Notes: generated by a model not told the origin, from the letters alone. A stretch of 64,000 nucleotides of DNA from Taxillus chinensis (GCA_023512835.1 CM042091.1:41120107-41184106), one strand, 5' to 3'. Numbered from the stretch's first letter, positions 22,438 through 35,006 are shown. Translations and numbers: made by a program.

Positions 22438-23486
22438 TTAAGGTACATAAGGCTTACTATACTTGAAGATCATCGTTGCAGCCTTCTCTCTAAGCTCCAT
22501 TGTCTGCTCCATTATGTAGGCTTGGATGTTGTTCCAGTGTTTATCAACCTTGACAATGGATTTGATGAAGAAACAGACAAAGGCTTTGCAGCTATCTCCA
22601 TTAGGCTGTTGTGGCACTAACTTCTTGCCTCGGACCGTCGCCTTCATCTTTCCAGATGGACCCAACGGAGTCAGGCCTCTTTCTTCATAAAGTCCCGATT
22701 GCTTTACGGCTTCCGTCAGATGAACGCGTAGTGGCTCAAATTGATCCCTTCTAATGTTTTGCTCCACAACTTGATGGGAGTCAATTAGGATCATCTTCTT
22801 GGACGGAATCATAAAGACAACCAGCATGAAGTGCGGCGTCATGACCCGGTATAGAATGAGGACAGATTGCAGAGTCTTCCAGTGAGTGCTATCCTCAGCA
22901 GTTTCATTTATGAAGGTCTGAATATTGGCTAAGTCTGGAAGATACCCTTCATTCCAACAAGGCAAGATGTCAAACATGTGCATGTCCTTGTATAGGGACG
23001 AAAACAGCCTCATCTCCATCTTAAGTGCCCGAGAAAAGTTGTCTATGTTTTCTGTGGTGAGCAAACCCGTCTCAGAACAAATAGTGCTTATGTCTTAAGG
23101 AGAGAAGGGGTACAACTCAGATAGACATCTTCTCTCAGCATTTGATGCGGCATACCTGGTCATAGCATTAAAAACACTTCCGTCCTCATCAAGAGGATCA
23201 AGATCCGCGTATGATGGGAGGAAGGTGTCAGCCGCTGCAGATGGAGTGATCGAAGGAGGAGCTACACTAGAGGAGCTGGGCTGAGAGAAGCGGCTGCGTT
23301 TGGGGATGGTAACTCCCAGAAGCAGTGGGGATGCAGACCGCTTCTTTTCAGTGCGAGAAGGGGAAGGTGGAGGAGGATCAGATGACACTTTCTCCCCCGT
23401 TTGGGCAGATTGGTGAGGGACGGGAGGAGGACGAGCCATTGTGTGAGCCAAGTCCACAAAAGAGGTGGACAGGGAATGGACGGACG
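22438..23486 (-). pseudogene. Third ORF, C-terminal part: Ulp1/C48-like cysteine protease domain
   Basis: One minus-strand frame, broken only by TAA at 23095-23097, has a Pro/Ser-rich, basic segment (PPPPSPSRTEKKRSASPL) and then a 208-residue block. In that block H78 (PHFMLVV), D95 (ILIDSHQ), Q153 and C159 (VPQQPNGDSCKAFVC) sit like the His, Asp, Gln and Cys of Ulp1/SENP proteases. His-Asp spacing (17) and Gln-Cys spacing (6) equal those of yeast Ulp1 (H514, D531, Q574, C580); Asp-Cys is longer (64 against 49). Ulp1 enzymes process and remove SUMO. I infer a protease fold; the Gly that usually follows the Cys is Lys here. The N-terminal half of the ORF lies beyond the inserted LTR at 25898-27584. 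Confidence 0.7.
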
Positions 23487-25897
23487 TGTCACGCCCCCAA
23501 ATTCCAGGGAACCCGGAACTAGGAACATGATTTCCCCTTGCCCGCACCCGAAAGGTCAAGGGGTTGGTGACTAGCACCAATGGAGACTACACTGCGGGTG
23601 CTGTCTCAAATATGCAACCATGTACAGTCACACATCAAGGGTAATCCTGTACTTTCCCATATATTATCATGCATACCATGAGTCACACAGTCATACAGAC
23701 ATCACATCATAAATAGTATGCAAATACAACTGTCCACGGACCCATGTTCGGGATACAACACATAATACAATACAAAATACAGTACTCATACATCAGAGTA
23801 CTGGGCACGTCCTCCTGGAAGAAAGTCCTCCACTAGTCTCGGGTCACACCTGAAAAGGGGAAATAACAAGTTAGAGTGAGCGACAAGCTCAGTAGGTGAC
23901 CCCAATACGCCATATCTTGCAAACATACAAGTTAATGCTACATGCTTTTGTGTACTTATGCACTGTGTAGTGTGCACAATCATCAGGACTCAAGCTGCAA
24001 ACAAACATCAGGACCAAACCTGCCCACACAGGACAGCTTGTCCACGATCCTCCATGGGATCCTAGCTCAGGGCACTCAGCCCTAGCTCCACGAGCTCAAC
24101 GGCTCCACTGAGGCCTTAGCCTGTCCACAGCGCAATATGCCCGACCACAGTCGCCACACAGGCCTGCCATCGGCGCATATGCCTGCCACGTCAACCACAT
24201 AGCACCATCGGTGCATCACAGTGAGAACCCAACAAGTCATGGAACCCAAGTCCCAAATCCACAAACCAACATACCAACACCAATATGGTCTTAAGGTGTA
24301 CAACACTCCCTTTAGAACTGTAGCCAGTCTTTACAAGTCGATCCTCATTCCTTGACTAAGGAAGGAAATACCTATAGGAGTTGTTTTTTTTTTAAAATAA
24401 AAAGTCCCGGCATTGGGTTTCCATATCATAACTAAGATAATCTGATTTTTGGGGATTTTTCTGAAATGTCTAACCCCACTTTCTAAAAATTCACCTCTAC
24501 GAAAAACTGGATTTTTCTAAGATTTTACACTAAATCCCAATTTTCACATTTTAAAAGAGTGGAATTAATTTTTCTAGTATTTTTCTTTGAATCCAAATGG
24601 GGGGTATTTCATTATTTATATTGTAACTTAAGTATAATACTTAAGTGTGTATATGTGTATAGGTTGCAATGTAAATGGTCCAGTCTAGTGCAGTCAAGTG
24701 TCCAGTTACACTGTTGGAGCTGCGACTCGTAGCGCGGAACTACAATGCGCTTCGGAGACTCATAGCTGGAGCTACGACTCGTAGCTGCATAGCGCGCCTC
24801 GAAGACTCGAAGCGGATCTTTGATCTTCGACCTTCGGACTACGAACTTCGACCTTCGGACTACGGGTCTACGAATCTACGAACTACGAACCTTTGAGCTA
24901 CGAACTACAGGTTTATGAACTACGACCCTACGACCCTGGATCTTCGACCCTTCGACCCAGAACTTCGGATCTTTGTTATTTTGACCCAGTAATTTGTCCA
25001 GGGTACTGTTCATCGTCGTTTTTGCCTGTTCTTCGTCTGGAATCAACCCAGCAACCCTCAGACGCGCACAAACATGCATTCTACGCAACAGACTACGATA
25101 TCTACCTCAAAATGCGTCCAAAACACCTTTAAATCGCACAGATAATAGTAGAAACACGCACTAAAATTCAGATTTCCAGAAATCTAGATCTAAATCCAGA
25201 TTTCCATGGTTGACCCCTCATGAAATATGCAATTAAACAACCCAGATCACAGAAACACATATTAAAACTGATATAAAATAGTTCTTAACCACAGATCTTA
25301 TGCTAAACCATTAGATCTAACCCAGAATTGGATTTCCCCCAAAATCTAGGGTTCATGCTCAATTTCATAAATCATGATAAATTCGTGCAAATCCAAAATA
25401 GAATCAAAATAAGGAGTTTAAGGACACCTACTTGGAGTGATTCTTTGAGCTCCACGAACCCAAATCGCCCCCAAATCGCCAAGGCACCAAGCTCCAAGCT
25501 CTCTCTCTCTCTCTCAAACGCACAAACGTGATAGCGTAAAGTGAAAGCTTCTTCTTTTTCCTGCTTTTTATTTTTCTGCCAGTCATTGAGCAATAACTGA
25601 CCTAGTCAATAATTGACCTCTAAGGTCTCGAACTCTAAATTGAGTCAAATTACAGTCAAAACGCTCAAAATGACGAGCACAACACCATTTAATTAATATC
25701 ACACCCACATGACTACCCAAACGCAAAGTCAACCAATAAACCCCGAAAAGTCAACAATCGGGTCAAATGGGGCCCCAACTCAGAATCGGGCCTAGGTACA
25801 GTCAAAATGCTTACATCGACGACTACACTACCGTCCAGATAGTTACATTCCCATAGAATGGCTATCTCTCAAAACTACCCAAATACGAGTCTTTATA
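23487..25897 (-). mobile_element. Solo LTR (gypsy type, 2411 bp) with TSD ggacg
   Basis: Plus-strand borders are TGTCACGCCCCC and CGAGTCTTTATA (TGTA altered to TATA). Flanks ggacg (23482-23486, 25898-25902) match. It is the same family as 36814-39142 and 43216-47556, read on the minus strand. It carries a long run of 'acgaacttcgacc'-type words at 24715-24975 and a short (CT)n at 25500-25516. No internal genes are present, so it is a solo LTR left by LTR-LTR recombination. It splits the third ORF of the SIRE-like element. Confidence 0.9.
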
Positions 25898-27584
25898 GGA
25901 CGAGGGTACAAGGTCTATCTTTTGCTTGATAGAGGTGGGGGAGTCGGTTAAGGCGGAGAGGAGTTGGGCACCAAGAGCATCAACCTTAGCGGCGATGGCA
26001 AAAATTTGAGCGGTTTGAGCTTAGGCGTGATGGTCTAGCTGAGCAGACAGTACAACATCGGAGTGAACCGTCCCAAATGAGACATGCCTAAGTGCCAACT
26101 CCGGAGCTTTGGAGGACTCCCCGGCAGGAATAGGGGCAGTGTGCGCTGGGCAGAGGAGTCGGCAGGAGTAGAGGGGATGTCAGCAGCAGCAGCAGAGGGG
26201 GCATTCGGAGCATCAGAAGCTGCCGGAGCAGCAGAGCCACTATGACTAGAAAGGTTAACGACAGGGATGGCGTCTGCAGGAGAGGCCGACCGAGCCTTAG
26301 CAGGGGAAGGAATCTATGCGTCATGGGCTTTTCCGGAGGAGACAGCGAAGGGAATGTCTGGAATGTGAGCAGGCGTAAGAAAGCCATGATCCAGATTCCA
26401 GACGATCATATCTTCCGGGGTGCGGGTGTGTTTGGCATAAAACACCTTGAGGTCGTCGTCAGGGATGCAAGCTGTGCAAGCGAGGCTAAAACGGAACCAT
26501 AGGTCCGTGAGGGTGTCGGCGGAGAGATGGTCTAGGTAGTCTTGGGGTTGAGGGAGAGGAGGCAAGGGAGCTTCCGGAAGAGAGGAGTCCGGGACATCAG
26601 CGACGGCGGTGGCAACGGCAGTATCGACTGTGGCAGCAACAGCGGAAGTGGAGGGAGTGGGGACATCCGCAGCAGATGGTGCTGGGGAATCAGCCTTAGG
26701 TAAACTGGGCTGAGATGGTCCTGCAATCTCAGAAGGTTCAGCACAGACACTGTGCTGCGAGGCGCGAGAGATGGAAAGAGTAGCAACGGACCGAATCCGA
26801 GAGGACCGATGAGCAGAGCTGACTTCGGGGGCAAGGCTGTCGGAGGGGTCACCAACCGAGCTGCCTTGTTGTTCCGAGGCGGGAAGAAGGCGGAGAGCAG
26901 CCAAGGGACAGTGAGCTGTCATGTTTCCATCTGGCATAAGGTGGCGAAGATAATAAGCCTGAGGGAAAGGAACGGCATCATATCATGCAAAATGGTCCGG
27001 ATGGAGATGCCTGAAGACAACGCTGAGTATCCGCCCAAAAGAGTGATTCTTTGGACCGTTCTTTAGCAGCCGGAACAAGAAGGTCCCCAGTCCATCGGGA
27101 GACGCTCAAAGACTTTGTACATAGCCAAGAGAAGGTCATACGGGACGGAGTCCAGAGTAGTGGTATGAGCCAGGAGGCAGCGGCTCAATATCGTCGCCAC
27201 ACACTAGTAGCGACCTTGAAAAGACTTCATTTTGTACTCCTTCCCCTTATAGGAGCAACCCATGGAAATAACCATTATCTCAGCATCCGGGTGCTAAAGA
27301 TCACCAGGAGGGAGGTTGAGAGCGGTGCGGAGAACGTCAGGGGTGATCAAGATGGATTCACCACGGACGTAGGAGATAATGGAGTCAGTGGTGCAGTGGA
27401 TCCATTGATAGAACTCACGGATGACTTCAATAAGAAGGTCAACAGGGTTGGAGACCAGGTTTAGGATGTGAGAGGCGTCCAGAAGTGGGCGAAGTTCCAA
27501 AAACCAAGCTGGAGGATCGGAGATAGCACGCTAATCCACCAGATGGCTGGGGTTAATGCCGGAAAGATAAGTTTTGGGTGCCAT
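25898..27584 (-). pseudogene. Third ORF, N-terminal part: plant-transposon-like domain plus low-complexity linker
   Basis: ATG at 27584 opens MAPKTYLSGINPSHLVD, then a stop, then FLELRPLLDASHILNLVSNP, VIREFYQW and VRGESILITPDVLRTALNLP. This resembles the 'putative plant transposon protein' type domain (LxREFYxN...VRGxxIxFxPxxIxxxLxLP). After at least one frameshift, 26937-26314 gives MPDGNMTAHCPLAALRLL, then a long Ala/Pro/Ser/Val-rich linker running on through a TAG at 26314. Near 25990-25910 a helical QTAQIFAIAAKVDALGAQLL segment precedes the LTR insertion. The function is unknown. The position after pol is that of the env-like ORF of SIRE elements, but I see no clear membrane span. Confidence 0.55.
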
Positions 27585-29262
27585 TGAGGGAAAGATGGAG
27601 AGAAGAAGGAGGTGAGGTCTTGGGGATAGAAGGAGCGATGAGGGTTTTAGGGATTTGGAAGATGTAAAACTCGTGTTGCGCAGGAATGTCCAGGATATAT
27701 AAGACCGAGTCCGTAAATGTCAGCGGGTCTAGGGATTAAGCGAGTGGAAAAGTGAACCGCTTGACATGCTGATGTCATGAGTCTTGAGAGTGGTGCGCCT
27801 CCGGATAGAGAAATGTCATGGAGACGGCATGACTAAGGAATTATAACAGTTGTTTGCCTTCTTTGGGAAGTGTGTGCATCCCGAGACATGCATTAAATGG
27901 ACCATCATTATTCCTCTTCAAAAGCACGCGATATATAATAAGACATCATGTAGCGCGATTTGAGAGTTCCAAGAGTCCGGAGGAATGAACCGATAATCAT
28001 CCGGAGGAAACAATATCCGAGATAAGATCGTCCGGATGAAAAGTAGACCGTGTCCTGGAGAAACAGAGTGCGGGAAGAGAGAAGTAGATTCCTTCGTTGT
28101 CTTGAAGTTGAAGAGAAGAGAAGTACCACAACACTTCAAATCCGAGACTATAGGCAAGATATATCGATAAAGGTGCAAAGAGAATCTGTACCTGTAGCTT
28201 CACGAAAATAAACTAAAAGAACACAAGCTTAACAAGGAGAAATTAGTACGGATATGAAGATATAGACTATTGTAGAGTAACTGAATCCGAACTAATGAGA
28301 AACAGAACTTAATGCATTGAAAGGGAATGTAAAAGACACATACAAGCAAGAGAATGATGATTGTTACGGAAGCAGGGCATATGTCAGATAATAAACACAC
28401 AAGTTTATATTGGTCAACATAGCGAAACCATCCTGCTGAACAACGTGGCTAAGATAAGTAAAAATAATATGATTTGGCCAACTTAGGATTCATGAGTGAA
28501 ACGAAATAAATGAACACATGTCGAAAGCAAGCAAATGATTATCCAATTAAAATGCACGGTTGACGGAAGAAAATCATCCTTGCAAGCCACAATTCTGATT
28601 CAACAATGCACGTCCAGGTAGATCCGGAAGTGATAATTTAGAGGAAGGAGCATCCGAGACATATTAGGGGATTATTATTGAGGTTGCTCCCCCTTAGATC
28701 ATGCGATCCTCTCAGTGATAGACTCCCCCTCAAATAGACAGCCGGGAAAGAAGTCACGAGACATATACGGGGGGTATTACTTGGTTAATGAATAAAGCAT
28801 TTTCTCCCCCGTAGATCATGCGATCCTCTCGATGGTATTACCTGTTAAAGAATTTAGATCTTGAAACAACACTGTCTATCCATTAGGAAACTACACTTCA
28901 AGGGCTACTCAGACTGCGATTTTGAGTACCATCACCAAGCATTCCGAGCTAACCCATTTCATTTCTTCAACCGTACACGTTAATAGAGTAATCAATATGA
29001 AACATCATTCGTCATGTGGTGATGAGTGGAGATTAAAATCATGAAATCCTAAAGAGGTTATTCATATCCGTTTTAATTATGTTAGCATAAATAACTTCGG
29101 TCGGGAAACGCAAGCATCCTCCTAATTATGAAATTAGACATTTATATCAGAGCATAAAGCACGTTAGGCAGTAAGTATGATCAACACTAAGTTCAGTATG
29201 TGTTTTCTACTTTCAATAAGAGCACAATGCAAGTTCTGAAAGAAAATATACTGATGGGTAGT
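27585..29262 (-). other. Spacer between pol and third ORF with extra polypurine runs
   Basis: No extended coding frame is visible. On the coding strand there are three polypurine runs: CTAAGGGGGAGC (28686-28697), TTTGAGGGGGAGTC (28721-28734) and CTACGGGGGAGAAA (28801-28813). The block 'tagatcatgcgatcctctc' follows two of them (28695, 28812), so roughly 110 bp is duplicated. Multiple polypurine tracts are reported for SIRE/Maximus elements. The open frames at 27908-28400 are AT-rich and domainless. Confidence 0.55.
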
Positions 29263-32200
29263 TTAAATGTGAAAATATGCAGAGAAGTCAATCATACCTA
29301 ATCGGAAGAGTAGTTCAGAGAATCTTGCATCAGGTAGGGGCTTTGTAAGTATGTCTGCCAGTTGATCTTCAGTAGCAACATGTTCCAGTGATATGTGCTT
29401 TTTGGGAACATGGTCACGAATGAAGTGATACCTTACCTCAATGTGCTTGGTCTTTGGGTGCATGACAGGATTGTTGCTTATAGCAATTGCACTGGTGTTG
29501 TCGCAGTAGAGTGGAATAGATGTCATGTTGAAATCGTAGTCAGTAAGTTGACTTTGCATCCAAAGTAGATGTGCGCAGCAACTTCCAGCAGCTATATATT
29601 CCGCCTCAGTAGTAGAGGTTGATACAGAATTCTACTTCTTACTGAACCATGAAGTTAATCTATTTCCAAGAAACTGACACGTACCACTTGTGCTTTTCCT
29701 GTCGATGCGACACCCAGCAAAACTAGCATCAGAATATCTGGATAAGGTGAAGTTGGACTCCTTTGGATACCAGAGTCCCAAATTCATAGTCCCTTTGAGA
29801 TACCTTAATATCCGTTTAACATGAAGCATATGTGACTCCTTGGGATTCGCCTGATATCGTGCACAGATGCAGGTTGCAAACATAATGTCCGGGCGACTTG
29901 CTGTACGATACAGCAAGGATTCTATCATCCCTCTGTATTCAGTCATATTTACTGATTTGCCGTCCTCATCAGGATCTAACTTGGCACTGACTGGCATTGG
30001 AGTCTTGACGGGAGATGAACCTTCCATACCAAACTTCTTAATAAGGTCACGTGTATACTTAGCTTGGTTAATGAAGATCCCTTCCTTCAATTGTTTGACT
30101 TCTATTCCAAGGAAGTAGGATAGTTCTCCCATCATACTCATCTCAAACTTGCCAGTCATCAACTTTGCAAACTCTTCACAAAGCTTCGGATTTGATGATC
30201 CGAAAATGATATCATCCACATATATCTGTACGATCAGAGTATGTCCTTTCTCTTTTCGTAGAAATAAAGTGGTATCTATCTTCCCTTTTTGGAAGTTGTG
30301 AGCAAGTAGGAATTCTGACAGTGTGTCGTACCAGGCTCTTGGAGCTTGCTTCAACCCATATAAGGCCTTCCGTAGCTTGTAGACTAGATGTCCAGCCTTG
30401 GGTTCTATGAAACCGGTAGGTTGTTCAACGTACACCTCCTCTTGAAGATCTCCATTTAGAAATGCACTTTTGACATCCATTTGATAAACTATGAAGTTTT
30501 CATAAGAAGCATACGCCAAGAACATTCTGATTGCCTCAAGTCTTGCTACCAGAGCAAAGGTCTCATCATAGTCTATTCCTTCTGCTTGACGATATCCTTT
30601 GGCTACCAGTCTGGCTTTGTTCTGGATTACTGTTCTATCCGTATCAAGTTTGTTCCAGAACACCCATTTAACACCAATGACTTGTTGAGACTTAGGCCTT
30701 GGTACTAGTGTCCACACATCATTCCTCTTAAATTGATTCAGCTCTTCTTGCATGGCTTCTATCCAGTTCGAGTCTTGAAGAGCATCATCTACCACCTTTG
30801 GTTCTATTTGTGATAGAAAACATGAGTAAAGACAGATGTTGGAGGTGGCTGCTCTTGTTCTTACACTAACAGTAGGATCACCAATCACTTGTTCTTAGGG
30901 ATGGTTTCGAGTCCACCTGTAATTCTGTGCATGTGATGGTTGATTTTGTATTATTTGAAGCTCTGCCAGAATAGGTGGTTCAGGTATATTCGCTGGTTGA
31001 GCTTCTTCCGGACCAGATGTTTCCGTATTAGTAGGTTCGGAAGTACTAAGTGGTTCTTCGACACTGTTGCTTTCAGTGTTAACTGGTCCGGACAGACTTG
31101 AAGGTACTCCGGAATGTTGGATATCCGTAAGAATATGTCCAGAGTTGAATGGTAGTCCTGAGTCTGAATCATCCGTAGCATCATCAATGTCGTTTCTTCA
31201 TGCTTCACTGGTGCCGGGTGGTAGATCAGTATGTGTAACAAGAACATTCATAAACTTTGAGTAGTCGATGTTGTTGTTCTGAACCTGTATATTAGAACTT
31301 GAAGAAGCAACTTTTGACCAATCTAGGTAAGCTTCATCAAAGGTCACATGGATAGATTCTTCAACTTTAAAAAGTTTTCTATTGAAGACTCGATAAGCCT
31401 TGCTATATAATGAGTACCTGACAAAAATCCCATCATTAGATTTTGGTTCAAATTTATTCTGGGGTTCTTTGCCATTATTCAATATATAGCAAGTACACCC
31501 AAAAGCTCTGAAATGTGAAATTGAGAGCTTTCGTCCTCTCCACATCTCATAGGGTGTTTTCATGGTAAGTTTATTTATTAGAATTCTGTTCTGAACATAG
31601 CAGGCAGTGGACACAGCTTCAGCCCATAGACTGAGAGGAAGCTTTGCCCTTGCTAACATGGATATGCCAGCCTCAACTAAAGTGCGATTCTTGCGCTCAG
31701 CTACCCCATTTTGCTGTGGAGTTCTGGGTGCAGAGAAGTCGTGCTGAATGCCCTGTTCAGAACAATATGATCTCATATCTGAAAAATCAAATTCTGTACC
31801 ATGATCACTCCTGATGCACTTAATGCTCAGTCCTTGTGAGTTGCTTATCTAGTTGAAAAGATCTATAAGATGCTCAAAAGTTTGATCCTTAGATTTCAGG
31901 AACATCATCCATGTGTACTTGGTGAAATCATCGATAACCACAAGGGTATATCTCGCACCAGCTAGTGAAGGAACAGAAATGGGATCATAGAGGTCCATAT
32001 AAAGAAGTTGTAGAGGAGCAGTTATTGAACTAACTGATTTGCTCTTAAAACTATGTTTGGTCTGTTTGCCAAGTTGGCATTTTCGACAGAGAGTATCTCT
32101 AGAGTATTTGTGCTTAGGTAGACCAGTGACCAGATCAAGTGACGCTAACTTAGACAATGTCTTAAAGTTTAAATGTGCGCATCGCTTGTGCCATAACCAA

Positions 32201-32625
32201 CTATCTTCATCTAAAGCTTTAGTGAGGAAGCATACAGGGTCAGAAGAATTATTTCTTAAGACCACTAAGTATATGTCCCCATCTCTTGATCCGGATAACT
32301 TAACATCTCCGGATAGGTTTTCCCTTACTGTGCAGGTGTTGGACATAAAGGAAACAGTAAATCCTTTATCACATAGATTACTGACACTTAGCAAATTATG
32401 CTTCAAACCTTTGACTAGTGCAACTCTAGTGATTGATACACAGCCGTTGGTTAAAGTGTCATTCCCAACAGTCTTATCTTTGCTGTTGTCACCATACGAA
32501 ATGGATGGACCTCGTTTGTCATTAACTTCAACAAGTAAAGTCTGATCACCCGTCATATGTCCAGAGCATCCACTATCGAGGATCCACTTGCTTTGATTGA
32601 TCTTTAATTTCAAGTGATCCGGCAA
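29263..32625 (-). pseudogene. SIRE-like copia pol (PR-INT-RT-RNase H)
   Basis: All main blocks share one frame. Protease: WILDSGCSGHMTG. GAG-pre-integrase: WHKRCAHLN...CRKCQLGKQ. Integrase: YMDL, then RSDHGTEF and PQQNGVAERKN (D, D, E). RT at 29632-30888: [43 protein letters not shown] and an intact YVDDIIFGS. RNase [17 protein letters not shown] and LYCDNTSAIAISNNP, ending at TLADILTKP-like DQLADILTKPLP. Inactivating stops include TAG at 31849-31851 and TAG at 29632-29634; the 30889-31197 linker is also disrupted. With blocks in one frame and only a few stops it decayed mainly by point mutation. It lies 3' of gag, as in copia. Confidence 0.9.
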
Positions 32626-32639
32626 TGCATTCCAGAGAT

Positions 32640-34959
32640 GCTCCTGAAAGACAACAATTTACACTTTTGGTGCCCAAACTTGTTTCGGGCAGTTAGAGAG
32701 AACAGCAGTAGTGTCAACAGTTTCGGATTTAACTTTGCTAGGAATTTTAGCTTTCCAGGTTGACTTTAATTTGTTAGTTTCAGCTGCTTCTTTTACTTGA
32801 GTTTTCTTGGGAGAGACACTCCTTTGAGATTTAGATTTAGATTTGCTCGAAAAACCCTTTTTGATGAACTGATCTTTATTAATACAAACTTGGTTACACA
32901 GCCAGTTATCAGACAAACTTTAACATTCATAGTGATAATGACCTATTTCTCTACAGATGGAACAGACACTATAATACGGGGTACAAACAGGGGATACAGG
33001 TTTCTTAGATTTTACATACTTTCTACTCTGTTCCCTATGGCCTAGTCCATTGCGTTTGGGTGACGCGCTCTTGGCCCTATATGCGTTAGCCTTAGCCTTT
33101 CCTTTCTTTTTGGGTGCTACAGTTTTGGCTTGAACTACAGCAGCCTTCCCTTCATCATTAGTTATGGGTGCTACTGCTTCGGGAACTGCAAGAATGACCT
33201 CGGTTCCTGATCATCGACTATGGTGCCACCTGAAATGAAACCATCTAACGGTTTAGATGTACTAACAGGATAAAGGTTGGTTAGTTTCGGAATGAAATCT
33301 GGAGGACAATCAGTAGTCTGTGTGGAGGTCGATGGTTCGGAGCCTAGGCCAGGTTTGACTCGGATGTTGTCAGGATCAGTCCTAAAGGTAGAGACTATTT
33401 CTTCAGATTTTAGCCACTTACGATTTATTTCCTTTTCCTGTTTCAATTCATTTTCGAGTTGCTTCACAATAACTTTTAGGCCAATAGGTTGGTATTTAGC
33501 AGGTGATTTTCAGCTCTTAGATCATGATACCAAGCCTCTTTACTCCTGAAGTCAGTTATGTCCTTTTCTAATCTAGCAACAGTAATCTCAAAACGTTTAT
33601 TCTGACTTTCCATATCTTTGTACATTTGTGTAATTATTAGTCTCTCATTCTTTTCATGATCACGTTCAATAATAAGAGATTCTAATTTACTCATAAGCTT
33701 AGAGATCGAAGGTACCTCAGCATTTTCCATGAGGCAGACGTTCGGCTTGGGAGTTGGCTCATCATCCGAGGATTCCTCCTCTTCTTCCGAGCCACTGACG
33801 TATTTTGTGATGAACGTCTTCCTCTTGTTCTTTCCATTGTCTGAGGTGGAGCGGCGACGAGGAGTTACCTTGTCACTTTTCTTGGCCACTTTGGATTTGG
33901 ATTTGCAAACCTTGGCCAGTGACCGGTTTTCCCACAGTTGTAGCATTCATGGGAACTGGACTCCGGTCGCTCCTTCCTTCAGAAAGATGATGAGGAGCCT
34001 CTTCTAAATCCTTTTCTGCTCTTCTGAAGGAATCACTCAAAGGATTTGATAAGGAGAGCTATTTCCTCTTCCTCGTCAGAGTCAGAATTCTCGGACTCGT
34101 CCGTATCATCATTCCTCAGTTTGCTTAGACATTCCATAGCTTCGAGAGCTACCCCCTTTTCTTTCCGAGCTATTTTCTCGCATCGGTCAGAGTATTTAAA
34201 CCTGACCTCATGAGTCCGTAGCTCTCCATATAGTTTTTCAAGGGGAACATACTGTCAGTTCTTGTCGGATTGCATCTGGAGTTGTTTGGAGTAGTAGCGA
34301 TCTGGCAAGGAGCGAAAGAACTTGTCATTGATTTGAGATTGAGAATAATGCTCATTGACAGTTTTCAGCTCAAGGATGAGCTTGCCGAATCTCTGATAGA
34401 TGCTCTCGAGTGATTCGCCCGGTTTGTGATTGAAACTCTCAAAGTTCTGCCTGAGAGTACAAATAACGTTCTGCATTTGGGACTGACTTCCCTTATAGAG
34501 GATTATTAGTTTATCCCAGACAGCTTTCGCTGTCGTGCAGCCCTGGACGTCCGTGAAAGCTTCGGAATCCAAAGACGATGTAACATATGTTAGAGCCTTT
34601 TCGTTGGCACACTGCCATGCTCTTTCATCATTGGTGAGTTCGGCATCAGTCTTTGCTCTTTTAACTCCATGTTCTCCGATAGTCATCGGAGTGGGTATCT
34701 CCTGATGAAGACATGGCCACATGAGATGATCATGGCAGACCATGAACATTCTCATGCGAGCTTTCCACTGGGAGAAAAGCTTAGGTGTGAATTTCGGTGG
34801 CTTTGTCAGAGTGAAGCCAGAACTCCGTGGTTGTGAAGCAGCGGCAGTAGCAGGTTGAGGTGGATCGACATTTTCACTGCTGCTTCGATTTGGAAGGGGC
34901 TCTTGTGCACCTCCGGAGTTAAGGCGAGTGTTGAATAGCATGGTGCTTTCTTCGGCCAT
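32640..34959 (-). pseudogene. SIRE-like copia gag with two CCHC knuckles
   Basis: ATG at 34959 opens MAEESTMLFNTRLNSG. A frame starting inside the primer site is longer but lacks ATG. The gag body has WKARMRMFM, W-D-L-I-Y-x-G (AVWDKLIILYKGS) and YQRFGKLILEL motifs. A frame change near 34255 is followed by the first knuckle CYNCGKTGHW at 33904-33945, where a further one-base loss moves the last Cys (KVCK) to another frame. A coiled-coil, Glu/Lys-rich section follows (33476-33946). A second knuckle CSICREIGHYHYEC lies at 32923-32964 with TAA right after. Gag of this size with two knuckles fits SIRE/Maximus. Confidence 0.82.
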
Positions 34960-35006
34960 TGGTAAGAGTGAAAGAGTGGGATCTCTACTTAGAACAAATA
35001 GAACTT

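Noticed and set aside
22438..27584. Retroviral-type envelope gene after pol
   Set aside because: No signal peptide, fusion peptide or membrane span is visible; the motifs fit a plant-transposon domain and a cysteine protease better.
32039..32545. 168-residue plus-strand frame
   Set aside because: It lies wholly antisense to the protease/integrase frame of the SIRE-like pol and is a shadow.
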